From NCBI RefSeq assembly GCF_000512585.2, contig NC_089244.1, positions 1,922,001-1,986,000 on the forward strand: a stretch of DNA of 64,000 bases, written 5' to 3'. Below the pieces are notes generated by a model. That model saw only the letters and a list, made by a program, of their open reading frames with translations, was not told the origin of the DNA and searched no databases. The position numbers and the translations under genes are program-made. Shown here one piece after another: positions 1-10,854 of the stretch (position 1 is its first letter; every line of letters starts with the position of its first letter). This stretch comes from Kwoniella bestiolae CBS 10118. Taxonomy: Eukaryota > Basidiomycota > Tremellomycetes > Tremellales > Cryptococcaceae.

Positions 1-17
1 CAGGCGGGATCGCTCAC

Positions 18-1007
18 CTCCTGCTCGCCCCATTTCCTCCTTCTTTCCTCAGCATCCCTCCCAGCCGTCCAGCCGCTCCAAGCTCTAGGAGCCAGTGTCC
101 CAGCAGGACCAACAACGAAAGCCTCGTCCAGTCTCTTCCTATCTTCGTCAACCGCATCACCTGTAGAGATCAACATCATTCAGCTTTCCCTAATCATATT
201 CAGAATTATGCAATTTCGACATGCTCATGCGATGAAGAAGATTAAACAGATACCCTGTGTCTCGACTTGAACAGGGTAACACCTCAAGCGTGATTGATCC
301 AGGAAGGCAGAGTAACATACCATCATTCAGTCCTCCCAGTCCCCATAGTCCCACATGCTGCAACCTAGATCGCACAATACTCTTAATCCTCTGCGGTATA
401 TACTGCTTCTCAGGGAACGAGAGGTTTTGAAGTTGTGCTTTCGCTGTTGTCTGAGAGTAGTTGGGAGGTAAGGAGTAAAATGCGTGATTCTATCCAGTCG
501 CAGAAAAAGATCAGCTCCATTATCAGTATCTTTACTCCTGTTATGGCATGCCATAAAATAGTGCGATTGCAATAGGGTGATGATCTAACTCACCACCAAA
601 TCAACGACGTTCTGCTCTATATAGGCTTTCCAACATTCCAAATCCACCTTCTCTTCCCTACTGAGACGCTCATCTGGATCTTCAATAAGAGGTAACGAAC
701 CAAGGTGGGATTGACGTATATGGTGATTTAGGTGAGTGATGTATGGTAATTTGCCTAATATTCACCAAATCAGCCTTACCCTTCACCTCAAGCGATGAGC
801 TCAGTATGTAGTGCAAGAGGGAGTGAGAGACCATGTAAGAAAGAGGAGTAACTCACCACCATTATCTCCCCATCCTCCCGTCCTAATCGCCCATCTACCT
901 GGACAAGCCAATTGCAAATACGAAGCGAGATACAGACTCTCCGAGTCGGAGGATGAAAGGGGGTCGAGGGGAGGGGTCGAGTGGAGTATCACAGGTGGGT
1001 TTGACAT
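18..1007 (-). CDS. metaxin / Sam37-like outer-membrane import subunit, 3' end outside window
   Basis: Probable subunit of the mitochondrial SAM (sorting and assembly) complex, which inserts beta-barrel proteins into the outer membrane. Four exons join in frame: 1007-857, 754-594, 489-321 and 160-18; a GTGAGC donor follows at 17, so the C-terminus lies beyond the window. Exon 1 gives an N-terminal metaxin/GST-like start with the segment YLASYLQLACPGRW. The junction into exon 2 gives GGKLPYI, the 'G-x-LP-x-L' pattern of metaxins. Later segments LECWKAYIEQNVVDLV, FYSLPPNY, QYIPQRIKSIV and HVGLWGL match the alpha-helical metaxin core. Family knowledge: Sam37/metaxins lie on the cytosolic face of the outer membrane. 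Metaxin-1 versus metaxin-2 type cannot be settled from the partial protein. The start is the first ATG before a clean reading frame. Confidence 0.65.
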
Positions 1008-1409
1008 GTTTCCTGAAGCTAAAGCTTGTGGTGATCGTCTTGTCTTTGTGCACTAGGTCTAGCTACGAGATCAAGATAGTCCTGGATAGACGAGTGTGAA
1101 TATATATCATCATCCTGCTCATCTTCGTTCGTGGTTCGGCTAATGTAATGTTCGACTTCTTCCAACTTTCAACTTTTTGATCCCGTCATCCTTTGGTCGT
1201 GCAGCGTCGGAATAGATTATAGATTCTCTTTTGATCATACCGCTCGCGCTCATGCATCGATGCAGACCAGATCCATCAAGCTGATCACGAATGGAGCGTA
1301 GATCACATCGCCATGCCATACTATGCTATATGCAAAAGTCCAACAAAACACGACAAAATCAATCCTCCCCTCAGTCCACTGAATAGCACCAGTTTCACTA
1401 CACATCCGC
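1008..1409. other. intergenic, between NAA25 3' end and metaxin-like 5' end
   Basis: About 400 bases holding the 3' flank of NAA25 and the upstream region of the metaxin-like gene, both on the minus strand. No conserved coding frame or RNA gene was seen. Confidence 0.6.
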
Positions 1410-4400
1410 TCATTTCCCACCCAACAGCCCCCTAATCCCACCTGCCACCTCCCTCCTAGCCTTATTCATGCCCTCAACCAAATCCCTAACAAAATCCTTA
1501 TCCTATCCGCAGCCAACCCAATATCAGCAAACCACTTGAAGGAGTTGTATCCCGCAGAAAAGCCAAGGCACCACTCACCTCTATCCAAGAATCACTAAAC
1601 CTCTCCCAATCTATCTCATCTCCCTTCATCTCATCAATCTTCGCATGTACCCCACTCAGACCCTCCTTTTGTAATTTCTCTTTGACGATCTTCAGATCAT
1701 TTATGAACGCTACTAATACTGGTAATTTCTTCTTCCCCTTGAGGGGTTTATTAATTTCTATCAATTTATTCAATACCAGGTCGTATATCTTCGTTAACTA
1801 TGCTCAGAAATATGTCAGCTGAAATGTTAACCTCATGAAAGGATTGAACAGCTGACTCACCTCATATAAGCAGATGAGAGCTTGTATCTGATCCCATCTT
1901 GACGCGGCGGACTTGACTTGCTGGATATTCTCTGCATGGACCGAACAATCCGGATCAGTTCTTGGACTCATTACTGAACCCGCTGAGAGAAACAGAGCTC
2001 ACCTTGGAATATCACTTCGAGCTCTGTAAGTGGTATCTCATCCGACGATTTCAAAGCTCTAACCGCCAGGTCCAACAATGTACGAGCACTCTTAACCAAA
2101 GCCGCTTCGCATGGTAACAGCTATCCCGTATCGCATCACATCAGCAAAGCCTTCCTCGCCCGCTGAGCAAAACAAAGACGAGACTCACCCCATCAACCGA
2201 CATCTCCTTCTCCTCAACTTCCTCACCTTGACTAAATCTAGCCACATCCCTATACATCCCCCCAAAAGCCCTCACCCACCCACCCTCGACCCTCCCGCCC
2301 AACGCAGTCATATCCCTAACGAGCGGTCGATTCCCTCCAATCTCACTTATCAACTCCCAGTTCCTTAGATCCATACTCTCCTCCTCATCCGCAGCGAGAT
2401 CCAATTTCTTCAATAATTTCGGACCATAGGGAGCAGAGAGGTACGTAGCTAGACGGGCCTGCTCGATGGTCCGACTGTGGTTCGTAATTGATTTGGAGAG
2501 GGATGAGGAGATATATTGGATAGAGGGGATTTTGGAGTATGTTTCGTTGGATAGGCATTCTTTTATGTATTCTGGGAACTATGGTCGAATTGATTCGCAT
2601 AGTCAGTATATCTCATCGGTTTTTGGTTTGGGCCTCGCTGAGAGAGACTGAGAATGAGAGGTATTGAAGTGGCAATTTGACTCACATCAACCGAAGTGCG
2701 CTGATACATATCCCCAGATCTCTTCATATGATCCGTCCATAAATCTTGATTACCCCCCAATATACTCTCACAGGCTCCTCGCTCAGTAAAAACATGAAGT
2801 AAATTATCAAGTTGGATTTCCGATAATTTGAGTTGAGTAAGATGGGGCGAAACAAGTGAAGGAACACCTTTACACGCCAAACGACGTAATATCAGTATCA
2901 ACATATATTACTCAAGCAGTACTCAAACGTGAAGATCGACTCACCAATCAATCGATATAGCCTAATGAGCAAATACCTAGCATGACTACAAGCCGGACTA
3001 TCTTTCACTATCTTCTCCAAGCACAGTACAGCCTTGTACAGCACCGCCACGTCATCCTTCGTAACGGACCATAGCTCGATAAGTAAGCAAACAGTGACCA
3101 GTCCAATTTGATCGGCAGGTCGAACGTCAGTCTTGGGTAGGTTCTTGCCTGTCGATCCCACAAAGAAGTCAGCGGGATGGGTGTAGATTGATAGCGGACA
3201 ACTGACCATACTGGATGCCAGACAAGTACAATTCCCAGTATTTCTCAATCTCACGCATAGTGACCACCCAATCCCGAGATTTCTGTCGAATAAGGTAGAT
3301 CGATGCGTTGACTTGTTCTCGGAAGGACTGTTCGTCGGACTATTCGAGGATCATATCAGTCAATAGCCATTTCTAACTTTGTAGATTGCGTAGGGTGATC
3401 GGACGGGGAGGAGGCGGGAAGGGGTGGTAAAAAGAGGCATACATGTTTCCTAGAAGCTTGTCTAGTCATCAATCCCTCAACCAGCCATTTCCTCTGTGCA
3501 TCATCTCCTACAATCCCCTCCAGCTCAGATACGATAGAACCCTTCGAACCCCATTGAACCCAATACTTCTCGACAGCTTCGAGCCATTTCTCATCGTCCA
3601 GTACGAGATCGGATTGTACTTGGGGTTTGCGTAAGATCGATTGTATTTCCAACCGTGCTAAGGAGGGCGCTCGCTCTTTCGAGCCAATTTGCTCTTCCAA
3701 CGATATCAGTAGTTCATATGTCGAGTTCAGTTGTTCAGGTTTGGAGGATAGATGTTCGGTACATAGCAGGAGATGTCGGTAGAATGCGTAGTTCCTCTGC
3801 CTACATGTCGAATCCACGATTGGTCAGCTTCCTCTCTATGTCTCCCAACATACTTTCTTCTCAGAAATATTGTGATGTATAATCATACACCATATTCTTC
3901 GCTCCAAACCAAAACACAACCAAAACCAAAATACAACTCACGAATCTTTATCACCCCGCAACAATCCCTCAACCCACCCCCTCTCTTCCTCCCAATACCC
4001 CCTACAGTCCTTCCCCCCCTCCTCAAGCCTCGTCAGACTCTCTCTAACGCCCTCCATCCTCCACCAAAGCCTCACCAAGCCCCCTTCTCTCCCCTCATTC
4101 TGAAGGAACTTCAAAGCTTCCTCGGGTGATCCAGCGGATAGGAGGATCTGCAATTTCAGCCATAATCCCTCGGAGGTCGAGGGTGATTTGCAGGTGTTCA
4201 GAAGGAGTGTAGCCATCTTGAGTGAGGTGGGGTTTGGGGAGGGTGGGGGGAAGGGTTGAGATGGTGTAGGTTGGGGAGCGTTCTATATCAAGATATGTGA
4301 ACAGGATCAGCCACATAAATCACGAATTTCCTTCTTCAGATACCATGTATATATCATCCGGACTTTGTCTCCGTATCTGTATATCCCAGTGATCATGATC

Positions 4401-5212
4401 GTCCCGACAACAACCCACCTTGACCCACTCGCTCCAAGCGCTCAACCTCGCCCATCTCTCATCCCTCGTCATACTATACATCTTCCTACTGGTCTTGACT
4501 ATGAGCTCGGTGTTTTCATCAGCAGCAGCATGCAGGAAGACCTGTTCGAGGAGTTGGGGAGAATCGGGGTGTTTCTCTGATAAGTCGTTGTAAAGCTGGA
4601 GAGCTAGGTCGGCTGTGGTGAGGGAGCAACGAAATCAGTATGCTAGCACTTCCGACATGAGTTAAGAATAGTTTATGAACTTGTCCAACAGCTATGTCTC
4701 AGAGGGATGAGCAAAGGTGGTAATCTTTCTTACACTATCAATCCCTCGAGTCACAGAGAATCCCGCAAGACAAAGAGAACCTAACTCACTCCTCCCCATA
4801 TTCCTAAATACCAAACCAACCCACCAAACTCCTCTACCACTCATCTCCCCCATTCCCTTTATCTGGTCATACAACCCTAACAGCTCTTCTTCCGATATAC
4901 CATTCTTCTGCTGGATATACAGTTTCAGGATTAAGGCAGGTTGTGATTTAGGTGATTTCTTGAGATGGCGAGTGATGGTTGATTGGGCGGATGTCAGGCG
5001 GTGGGATGAGATGTCGTCTGTATATACCAGGGAAGGGGGATCAGTAATAGCTAGACAATATATCTTTCATTGATATACAGACTGATCACCGTTGCGTATT
5101 GCGACACTCTGCATACTATTGTGCTGTGTTGTTTTTGTAGTAAGGTCAACTCACCATACACTGACTGGAGCTTTCGCTCTTCCGTTTCCCAGTTTTGCTG
5201 CGTCTTTGACAT
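1410..5212 (-). CDS. NAA25: NatB N-terminal acetyltransferase auxiliary subunit (Naa25/Mdm20)
   Basis: Non-catalytic, ribosome-binding subunit of the NatB complex, which acetylates Met-Asp/Glu/Asn N-termini with catalytic Naa20. The gene has many short exons. Exon 1 (5212-5155) reads MSKTQQNWETEERKLQSVYG, close to the usual Naa25 start. It continues with TPR-like helices, for example ALILKLYIQQKNGISEEELL and ADLALQLYNDLSEKHPDSP. Family hallmarks are RNYAFYRHLLLCTEHLS, KYWVQWGSKGS and, near the middle, ARYLLIRLYRLIG, the conserved LLIRxYxLLG segment of Mdm20. The last exon (1502-1410) ends GLLGGK-stop after a helical tail. Introns have GTGAGT-type donors; the exact exon list in the middle was not fully resolved. 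Its start faces a 386-base gap before the next minus-strand gene. Confidence 0.85.
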
Positions 5213-5598
5213 GGTTGCGTTCTTATTTATACGTGGAATGTACTGTTTCTAGTTTCTAGCTTCTATCGATCAAGCAGTCCAGGTGACAGTGATACCTGGC
5301 TCACAGCAAATACGGTGTTATTTGAAGGAAGAATTCAAGTTGAACAATTCATCCACCCGAACCAATCTCGGGCATCAACCTCAACTTTGGCTCGGACGTA
5401 TTTTCGCATCTCACCCGAAACATTACCACTACCACTGGTGCGCTACATCTTCCCTCCTTCGCGTTCAAATGTATAAGATATGCATCATCGCATACAAGAT
5501 CAACATCTCCAAAAGTATGTATACCATACGCAACACCAAAAAAACAATATGTAATATGAGATAATCACCCAAGTGCAATAGATCCACAACATCACCGC
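5213..5598. other. intergenic, upstream of NAA25
   Basis: Promoter side of NAA25 and 3' flank of the next minus-strand gene. Nothing else is recognisable. Confidence 0.6.
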
Positions 5599-8500
5599 TC
5601 AACTAGGCACACCCCCACCCCCACCCTCACCCAACATCCTCCCTCCCCCACCGCCAGAAACGCCATTCCCAACCCTACTCCAAACGCCCCAGCTCTCAAT
5701 CAGATCAAAGAAATTGGCGTTCCCCCCTCCCCTGCCTACTAACGTCTGCAGCGCTGAAGGAATGGGTATCTCCAGGCTTATCGATCCAAGCGGTCCATTA
5801 CTCCATGTTGAAGCACCGGTACTTGTCTGACGGAATGGTAAGGAGAGAGGATGGAAGGGGTCGAGGGTTGATATGTGGTTTAGGGATGTGGCGTAGTCTA
5901 TTGTCATTCTATCAAACCAAACAAAGTGTCAGCTGTCCGTCCATGCTCGCTTGACTTGGTTGAGAACAAGCATAAGCACAAGGATAGTAAACCCACCGGA
6001 ACACACTCCAAAGTATCAAAACCTCCACCATCCCCCATAATACCCAAGTCCCCCATCCCCAACCTTTCCTCACCACATTCCCAGAGGTAGACGCAGCAGC
6101 GTTAATAGCTGATAAAGCTTCCAACCATTGTTTCTGAGTTATTAACAAATTCTGCTCGGCAAGTGTCGTCGCTGATTTGGCCTGTTCGAGGGAAGGGGTG
6201 TGGAGTGAGAAAGTAGTAGATCTAGGTGGGATCGAGCTGTATCATAAGAACCTAGATTAGTCCATTACTCTCCTATACAATCTAGCCATCTATACCATCC
6301 CAACCCAATATTCCCACAGGACACAATCTCATATTAGTAAGAAGATAAGACCCAAACTCACAGCCTAGACCTTTTCAAAGGCGAACTCAAATTCCCGGCC
6401 AATCTCCCCAGGAAACTCCCATTCCCCACCTCTTCCACTTCCTTCTCCTTGATCTTACTCTTAGGCGACCGCCTCGGCGAAACCCTCAAACGATGTATCG
6501 ATACCCCTTCCTCCCCCTCCACTCCCTCTCGACTAGGCGTCTCAGGTCGAGTAGGACTATATCGACTCAATGGCGAGGGGTTGAATCGGACTTTGGGTTT
6601 TGGGGTGGATTGCCATGCGCCTGGTGGTTTGGGTGTGGGGAGGGTACTAACGTTGGCATTGACTTTGGACGGTGTAGAGTTTAGGTTTAAGTTGGACGGT
6701 GGAGGTGGATGTGGAGGGGTTAAGGCGATATTTACTTGGATTGGATCTTGAGTGGGGATAGGTATATCTTCTATCCTCCTTGGTGGCGTGTAGCCTGTTC
6801 GACGAGAAGGTACATCTTGAGTTGCATCCCTCGCTTGAGTCTGGAGTATCTGTGCCTCAGGAGGTGATCGGTATTGCGACTCTTCCGCAACTCGAGCTTG
6901 AGGAGACACCCTACCCTTATTCAAAGGCGATCGTCTAGGCAGTATGTCCCCCTCCGAGACCTCTTGACTCCGCTCCACCGAACTTCTAGCAGAATTTGAA
7001 AGTCTCGATCGCAGACCCGTAGCAGTCGCAAAAGACTGCGAAGGCGTCTGACTCCCACTTTTCACCGTAGAAGTAGAAGCAGAAGTGGAAGCTGATCGAG
7101 AAGTCGAACGAAATAATGCTGCTCGTCTTGAAGAGTAGGTATCTATCTCGCTGGTATCGGACTGAGCGGATATATCAGGTTCGGGCAGTGCCGGCAAGGG
7201 CGGTGATGGGGATGGTTGACTGTTGTACTGTGACCGACGAGAGGGTCTCGGAGGGACGTCGTGCTTCTTGGGAGAGTCGGATGGATGATGTCTTGAGGAA
7301 CTTTGTAGATTGGTCTCATGCGATAATATGGGTGAATGATGGGTATGAGACCGCCGTAGACTCGATCGTAGACTCCCTTCCTGCAGTATTGCCGGGGACG
7401 TTCCAGTCTGTAAAGTCCTACTTCTCTCCCTCCTATCAGGTGACCTACTCGTACTCCCAGACCGCAGGGGTATCTCCAGACTCTCCTCGACGATACTCTG
7501 ACTACTCTCTTCCCATCCCACCGCACTCAACCCCTCATCCAGATCCAACTCCACTTCACCCCTAACTTCCAGTCCACCTGCATTCCTAGCGAACGAACTT
7601 ATATCCTCCGGTGCGAGATCTACACTGATCCTCCGGGGCGTTTGAGGTCGTTTACGTGATCCTGGCTTCTCATCTGTCTCTGATTCAGGAGGGGGAGTTT
7701 GCCTAAATCTATTCCGTCTCAGACTTGAAGTTATCGTATTGGGGGCCTCCTGAACTGGTAGCGGTGATATCGCACGATCTTTCCCCTTTCTGGAACTACT
7801 CGTACTTGATCCAGAGTCCCGTCTTGATAGGATGTTCTGTGTTCTTGGGGAAGTCGAGCTTTCCGCAACAGGAGGGATGTGAGTGTTCGAAGCGAGAAAT
7901 GCTTCCAGACGTGTAGGAGGAGATTTGACCTCAAGTGGTAGGTTTATGGGTTCTGGCGAAGGGGTCGAACGTGATGTACCTGTATCATCCACGACACATC
8001 AGCTGAGCTGTCACTCACATTCATCTCAAATGAGCCAGCTGAGAATGAGACATACTATTGCGCAAGACAGCAGCTCTCGAAGGTAATCTACCCGGGTGGG
8101 GTGGAGGTAAATTAGGTGAATTTCGTCCTGTCACATCCTCGTTGATCAGCTACGCCTTTGAATACATGCCAGCTGTACGTTTTGCCCAAGCAGAGGCATA
8201 GATCACTCACGTTCACCTCTGCGAGCAGAATAGGGATTCCCAATCCTAGGCGGAGGAGTTGGTGGACTCTGTTCTTCCTCCTCTTCCTCCTCGCCATGTC
8301 TATTCCTAGGTGGAGAACTAGGTCCAAGGTTATCCATCCAATCTCTCCGTCCCCCGACCCTTTGTCCCTGTCTCTCAGTGTGCACTTCTTCCCCCTCCGC
8401 ATACGTGTCCGTGTAAGCAGTAACAGGCCTACTAATCTCCACCTCCTTCCTCATCTGATTCAACAACTCCCTCAACTTATCCGTCGGATTAATCACCTTC

Positions 8501-8724
8501 CCTTCCTCGGGATCATCGTAATCTATCAATTTCCCTTCCCTCACATTATACCCATACGTGGTAGGTAGAGGAGGTACTTCAGTGGGATCATCTGAATACA
8601 GCGAGGTGGTAGTCGACGCCCGTCCAGGCATGTCTAGTTCGGGGGTGGTGGATGAGCGGGGGGGAGTGGAAGGTGATGTTGATGTTGATGTTGATGGTGA
8701 GGGGCGGGAGTGATTACGATACAT
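5599..8724 (-). CDS. large Ser/Pro/Arg-rich disordered protein with one C-terminal membrane segment
   Basis: Function not recognised. Exon 1 (8724-8211) starts MYRNHSRPSPSTSTS and holds a short conserved-looking helix, DKLRELLNQMRKEVEIS, followed by an acidic run of glutamates. A small exon (about 8130-8056) and a long exon (about 7977-6363) follow, rich in Ser, Arg and Pro with many S/T-P and RRxS sites suggesting heavy phosphorylation. The last two exons carry a helix (QNLLITQKQWLEALSAINAA), a hydrophobic stretch WVLWGMVEVLILWSVF that should span a membrane, and about 100 more residues ending GEGGGGGVPS. Inference: a single-pass protein with a long cytosolic or nucleoplasmic tail, perhaps in the ER or nuclear envelope. 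No known domain was identified. Junctions 8211/8130 and 8056/7977 were checked and keep frame. Confidence 0.6.
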
Positions 8725-9243
8725 CTGTGTGAGTGTATCTCCTTATCTAGGTCTCGTCTGAGTTTCTGGTTTTCTAGTGTGGTGTGGGAGGTCGTTATGT
8801 CGTTATCATAGTTGGGTGTTGATGGTATAATATTATATGATGATAAGCATGAATATATATGGACATGGATATGAAAATGATCTTCTTCACTTTACTCTGC
8901 TCTGTTGTTTGTTCTCATCGTTTGGTTGTACAGTATTTGGTGGCACGCGTCTGTGCGTTAAAGAGGAATTTGATTCCGGTGTAAACATAGGTGACCGTGG
9001 GAAAGTGTTGCTTGATACAGACCGAGAGCTAGAGACATCCTGAATGTGTGATATGAAACGGTGCATTGTGCATAGTAGTCCAGCCGAAGATACAGTAGAT
9101 CCAGCAGTAACAATACCAAAGAGGGATGAGGACAGATGCATAATGTCGACAGATGAGTGGATGGTTAATTATACAATGTTCATCATGACTTCCCTCCTCC
9201 CAATACCACTCATCCGACTCATGTTTCTCCCTTCGGTCAACAC
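8725..9243. other. intergenic, COX16 3' flank and upstream region of the disordered-protein gene
   Basis: Both flanking genes are on the minus strand. There are AT-rich stretches near 8820-8870 but no coding frame with family signatures and no structured RNA that I recognise. Confidence 0.55.
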
Positions 9244-9957
9244 TCATACCCACCTATCAGTCTTCCTCTGACCCACCACCGGCGCCTCCTCACCTACCTT
9301 CCCACCTCCCCATTCAGGTACACCCTCAGGTCTAGGTACTCTCACTGGCTCATAGTCGTCCTGAGACACAGGTGTCATTGAGAATTTCGATTTCCTAGGT
9401 TTCTTGGGTATCGGCGATGAAGATGTCGACGTTGAGGGTGAGGGTGTGATATCTGCGTCAAGGGCTGAGTCGGGGTTTGAGAGGGAAGATATCTGGGACG
9501 AAGGGGCGTTTAGACGCTGTATAATGTGGTATGATGAATTAGCGTTATGGTCATGTGTATTGTAGTTGCAAACGCTCATATTCAGACGTATGGATAACAT
9601 GAGTAGCGTGTCAGACAGATCCGACCTTAGACATCTATGATCGACTATCGGTCTTTACACTTCCATAGACACGACATCACAGCTCGCTATCGCTCGCCGC
9701 CCACTCACATAATACTCCTCTTTCAAATCCACCTTCCGCCTATCACTCCTCATTCCCAGCCCTTCCTCAGCACCTACACTCTGCACTTTACTCTGCTGAT
9801 AATCGTATCTCGTCTGGGTAAATGAACTGAGTGCGAAAGACGAAGCTACGATTATACCGACAAAAGGTAGACCGAAGAGGACGAAAGGGTGTTTACGTAT
9901 TTGAGTGAGGAATGTCGGGGTGATTTTGTTGAGTGGTCGGGAGGTGAATGGGGGCAT
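9244..9957 (-). CDS. COX16: cytochrome c oxidase assembly protein Cox16
   Basis: Mitochondrial inner-membrane protein needed to assemble cytochrome c oxidase, acting on the Cox1/Cox2 modules. Two exons, 9957-9709 and 9516-9244, give 173 residues; the junction reads EEYY-RLNAP, in frame. Signatures seen: RKHPFVLFGLPFVGIIVASS (membrane helix), then SFTQTRYDYQQSKVQSV, RRKVDLKEEYY and the C-terminal DYEPVRVPRPEGVPEWGGG, all highly typical of Cox16. The protein differs from most members by a Ser/Thr/Pro-rich insert of about 45 residues between EEYY and DYEPVRVP. It is divergent from the ADAM gene across an 897-base gap. Confidence 0.93.
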
Positions 9958-10854
9958 GGTTGGAGGCTTTGTACCTGGCAGCTGCGGGGTGCTTGTGTTG
10001 CTGGATATGCTCTGGAATCAAAGTCAACACGACTCAAGGTTGTAAAGTGGAGGAGACGAGTAGAGGTGGATGAACAGGTTCAAAATTCCTCCACCTCGCC
10101 TTGATTTTCAGGTCGCTTCACCTTCGGTCTGCGCATTTGAGTGGTATTACGTAAATGGATTGTTTACCTTAAAAGTACCCGCACGCATCCCCGCACTGCA
10201 TTTTGATATTCTTTTGGGCTTGGCTGACAATGTGTGGTACCACCGCAGCACATAGCCTTGGCATCGACACTTTTACATCACTCTGATCATCGAGTATCAA
10301 ATCATACATATAGATTCACTGCAGCTCATGATCACAAACGATTACTATTCTTGCCACTTCGTATCTGTATCGAATAGACAGACGATAGAAACATACCGTT
10401 GTACAGCTAACAACCTTCCAACGACCCCATCATCAAAACACGGGACAAAAGGGATTCCATCTTGACTACGCAACGGACAACGAGCTCATACCGCTTGACC
10501 ACATCACACATAACGACGTATCCCACCTCAATCACAAGATCATCACGAACTAAATAGAAAAGATCATCTGTACATCCATAAACCATATATATTTTCAGCA
10601 CAAATCATACTGCATTCTCAAGACCGGCTGGTTGTTGCAGCAGTAAATAGCAGCAGTACACCGCCAATCATCGCTTCGGGTCCTTTGTACACGACACTAC
10701 CTGACCCTTTCAACCCGCTCATCTGGTAATATACCCCTTGATACTACAAGGTTACCGTAATTCATCTCCTACTCTACTTTCAACCATATCATTCCCCTAG
10801 ACAAAAAGATAAAATACATACGAGGCTGAGAATCATCAGACATCCTATAGCAAG
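9958..10854. other. divergent intergenic region between COX16 and the ADAM gene
   Basis: About 900 bases that should contain both promoters. Short open frames are present but none has family similarity that I can recognise. No repeats or RNA genes were seen. Confidence 0.55.

Noticed and set aside
7116..7565. 149-residue plus-strand open frame
   Set aside because: Antisense to the long Ser/Arg-rich exon of the gene at 5599-8724; composition is what reverse reading of such an exon gives.
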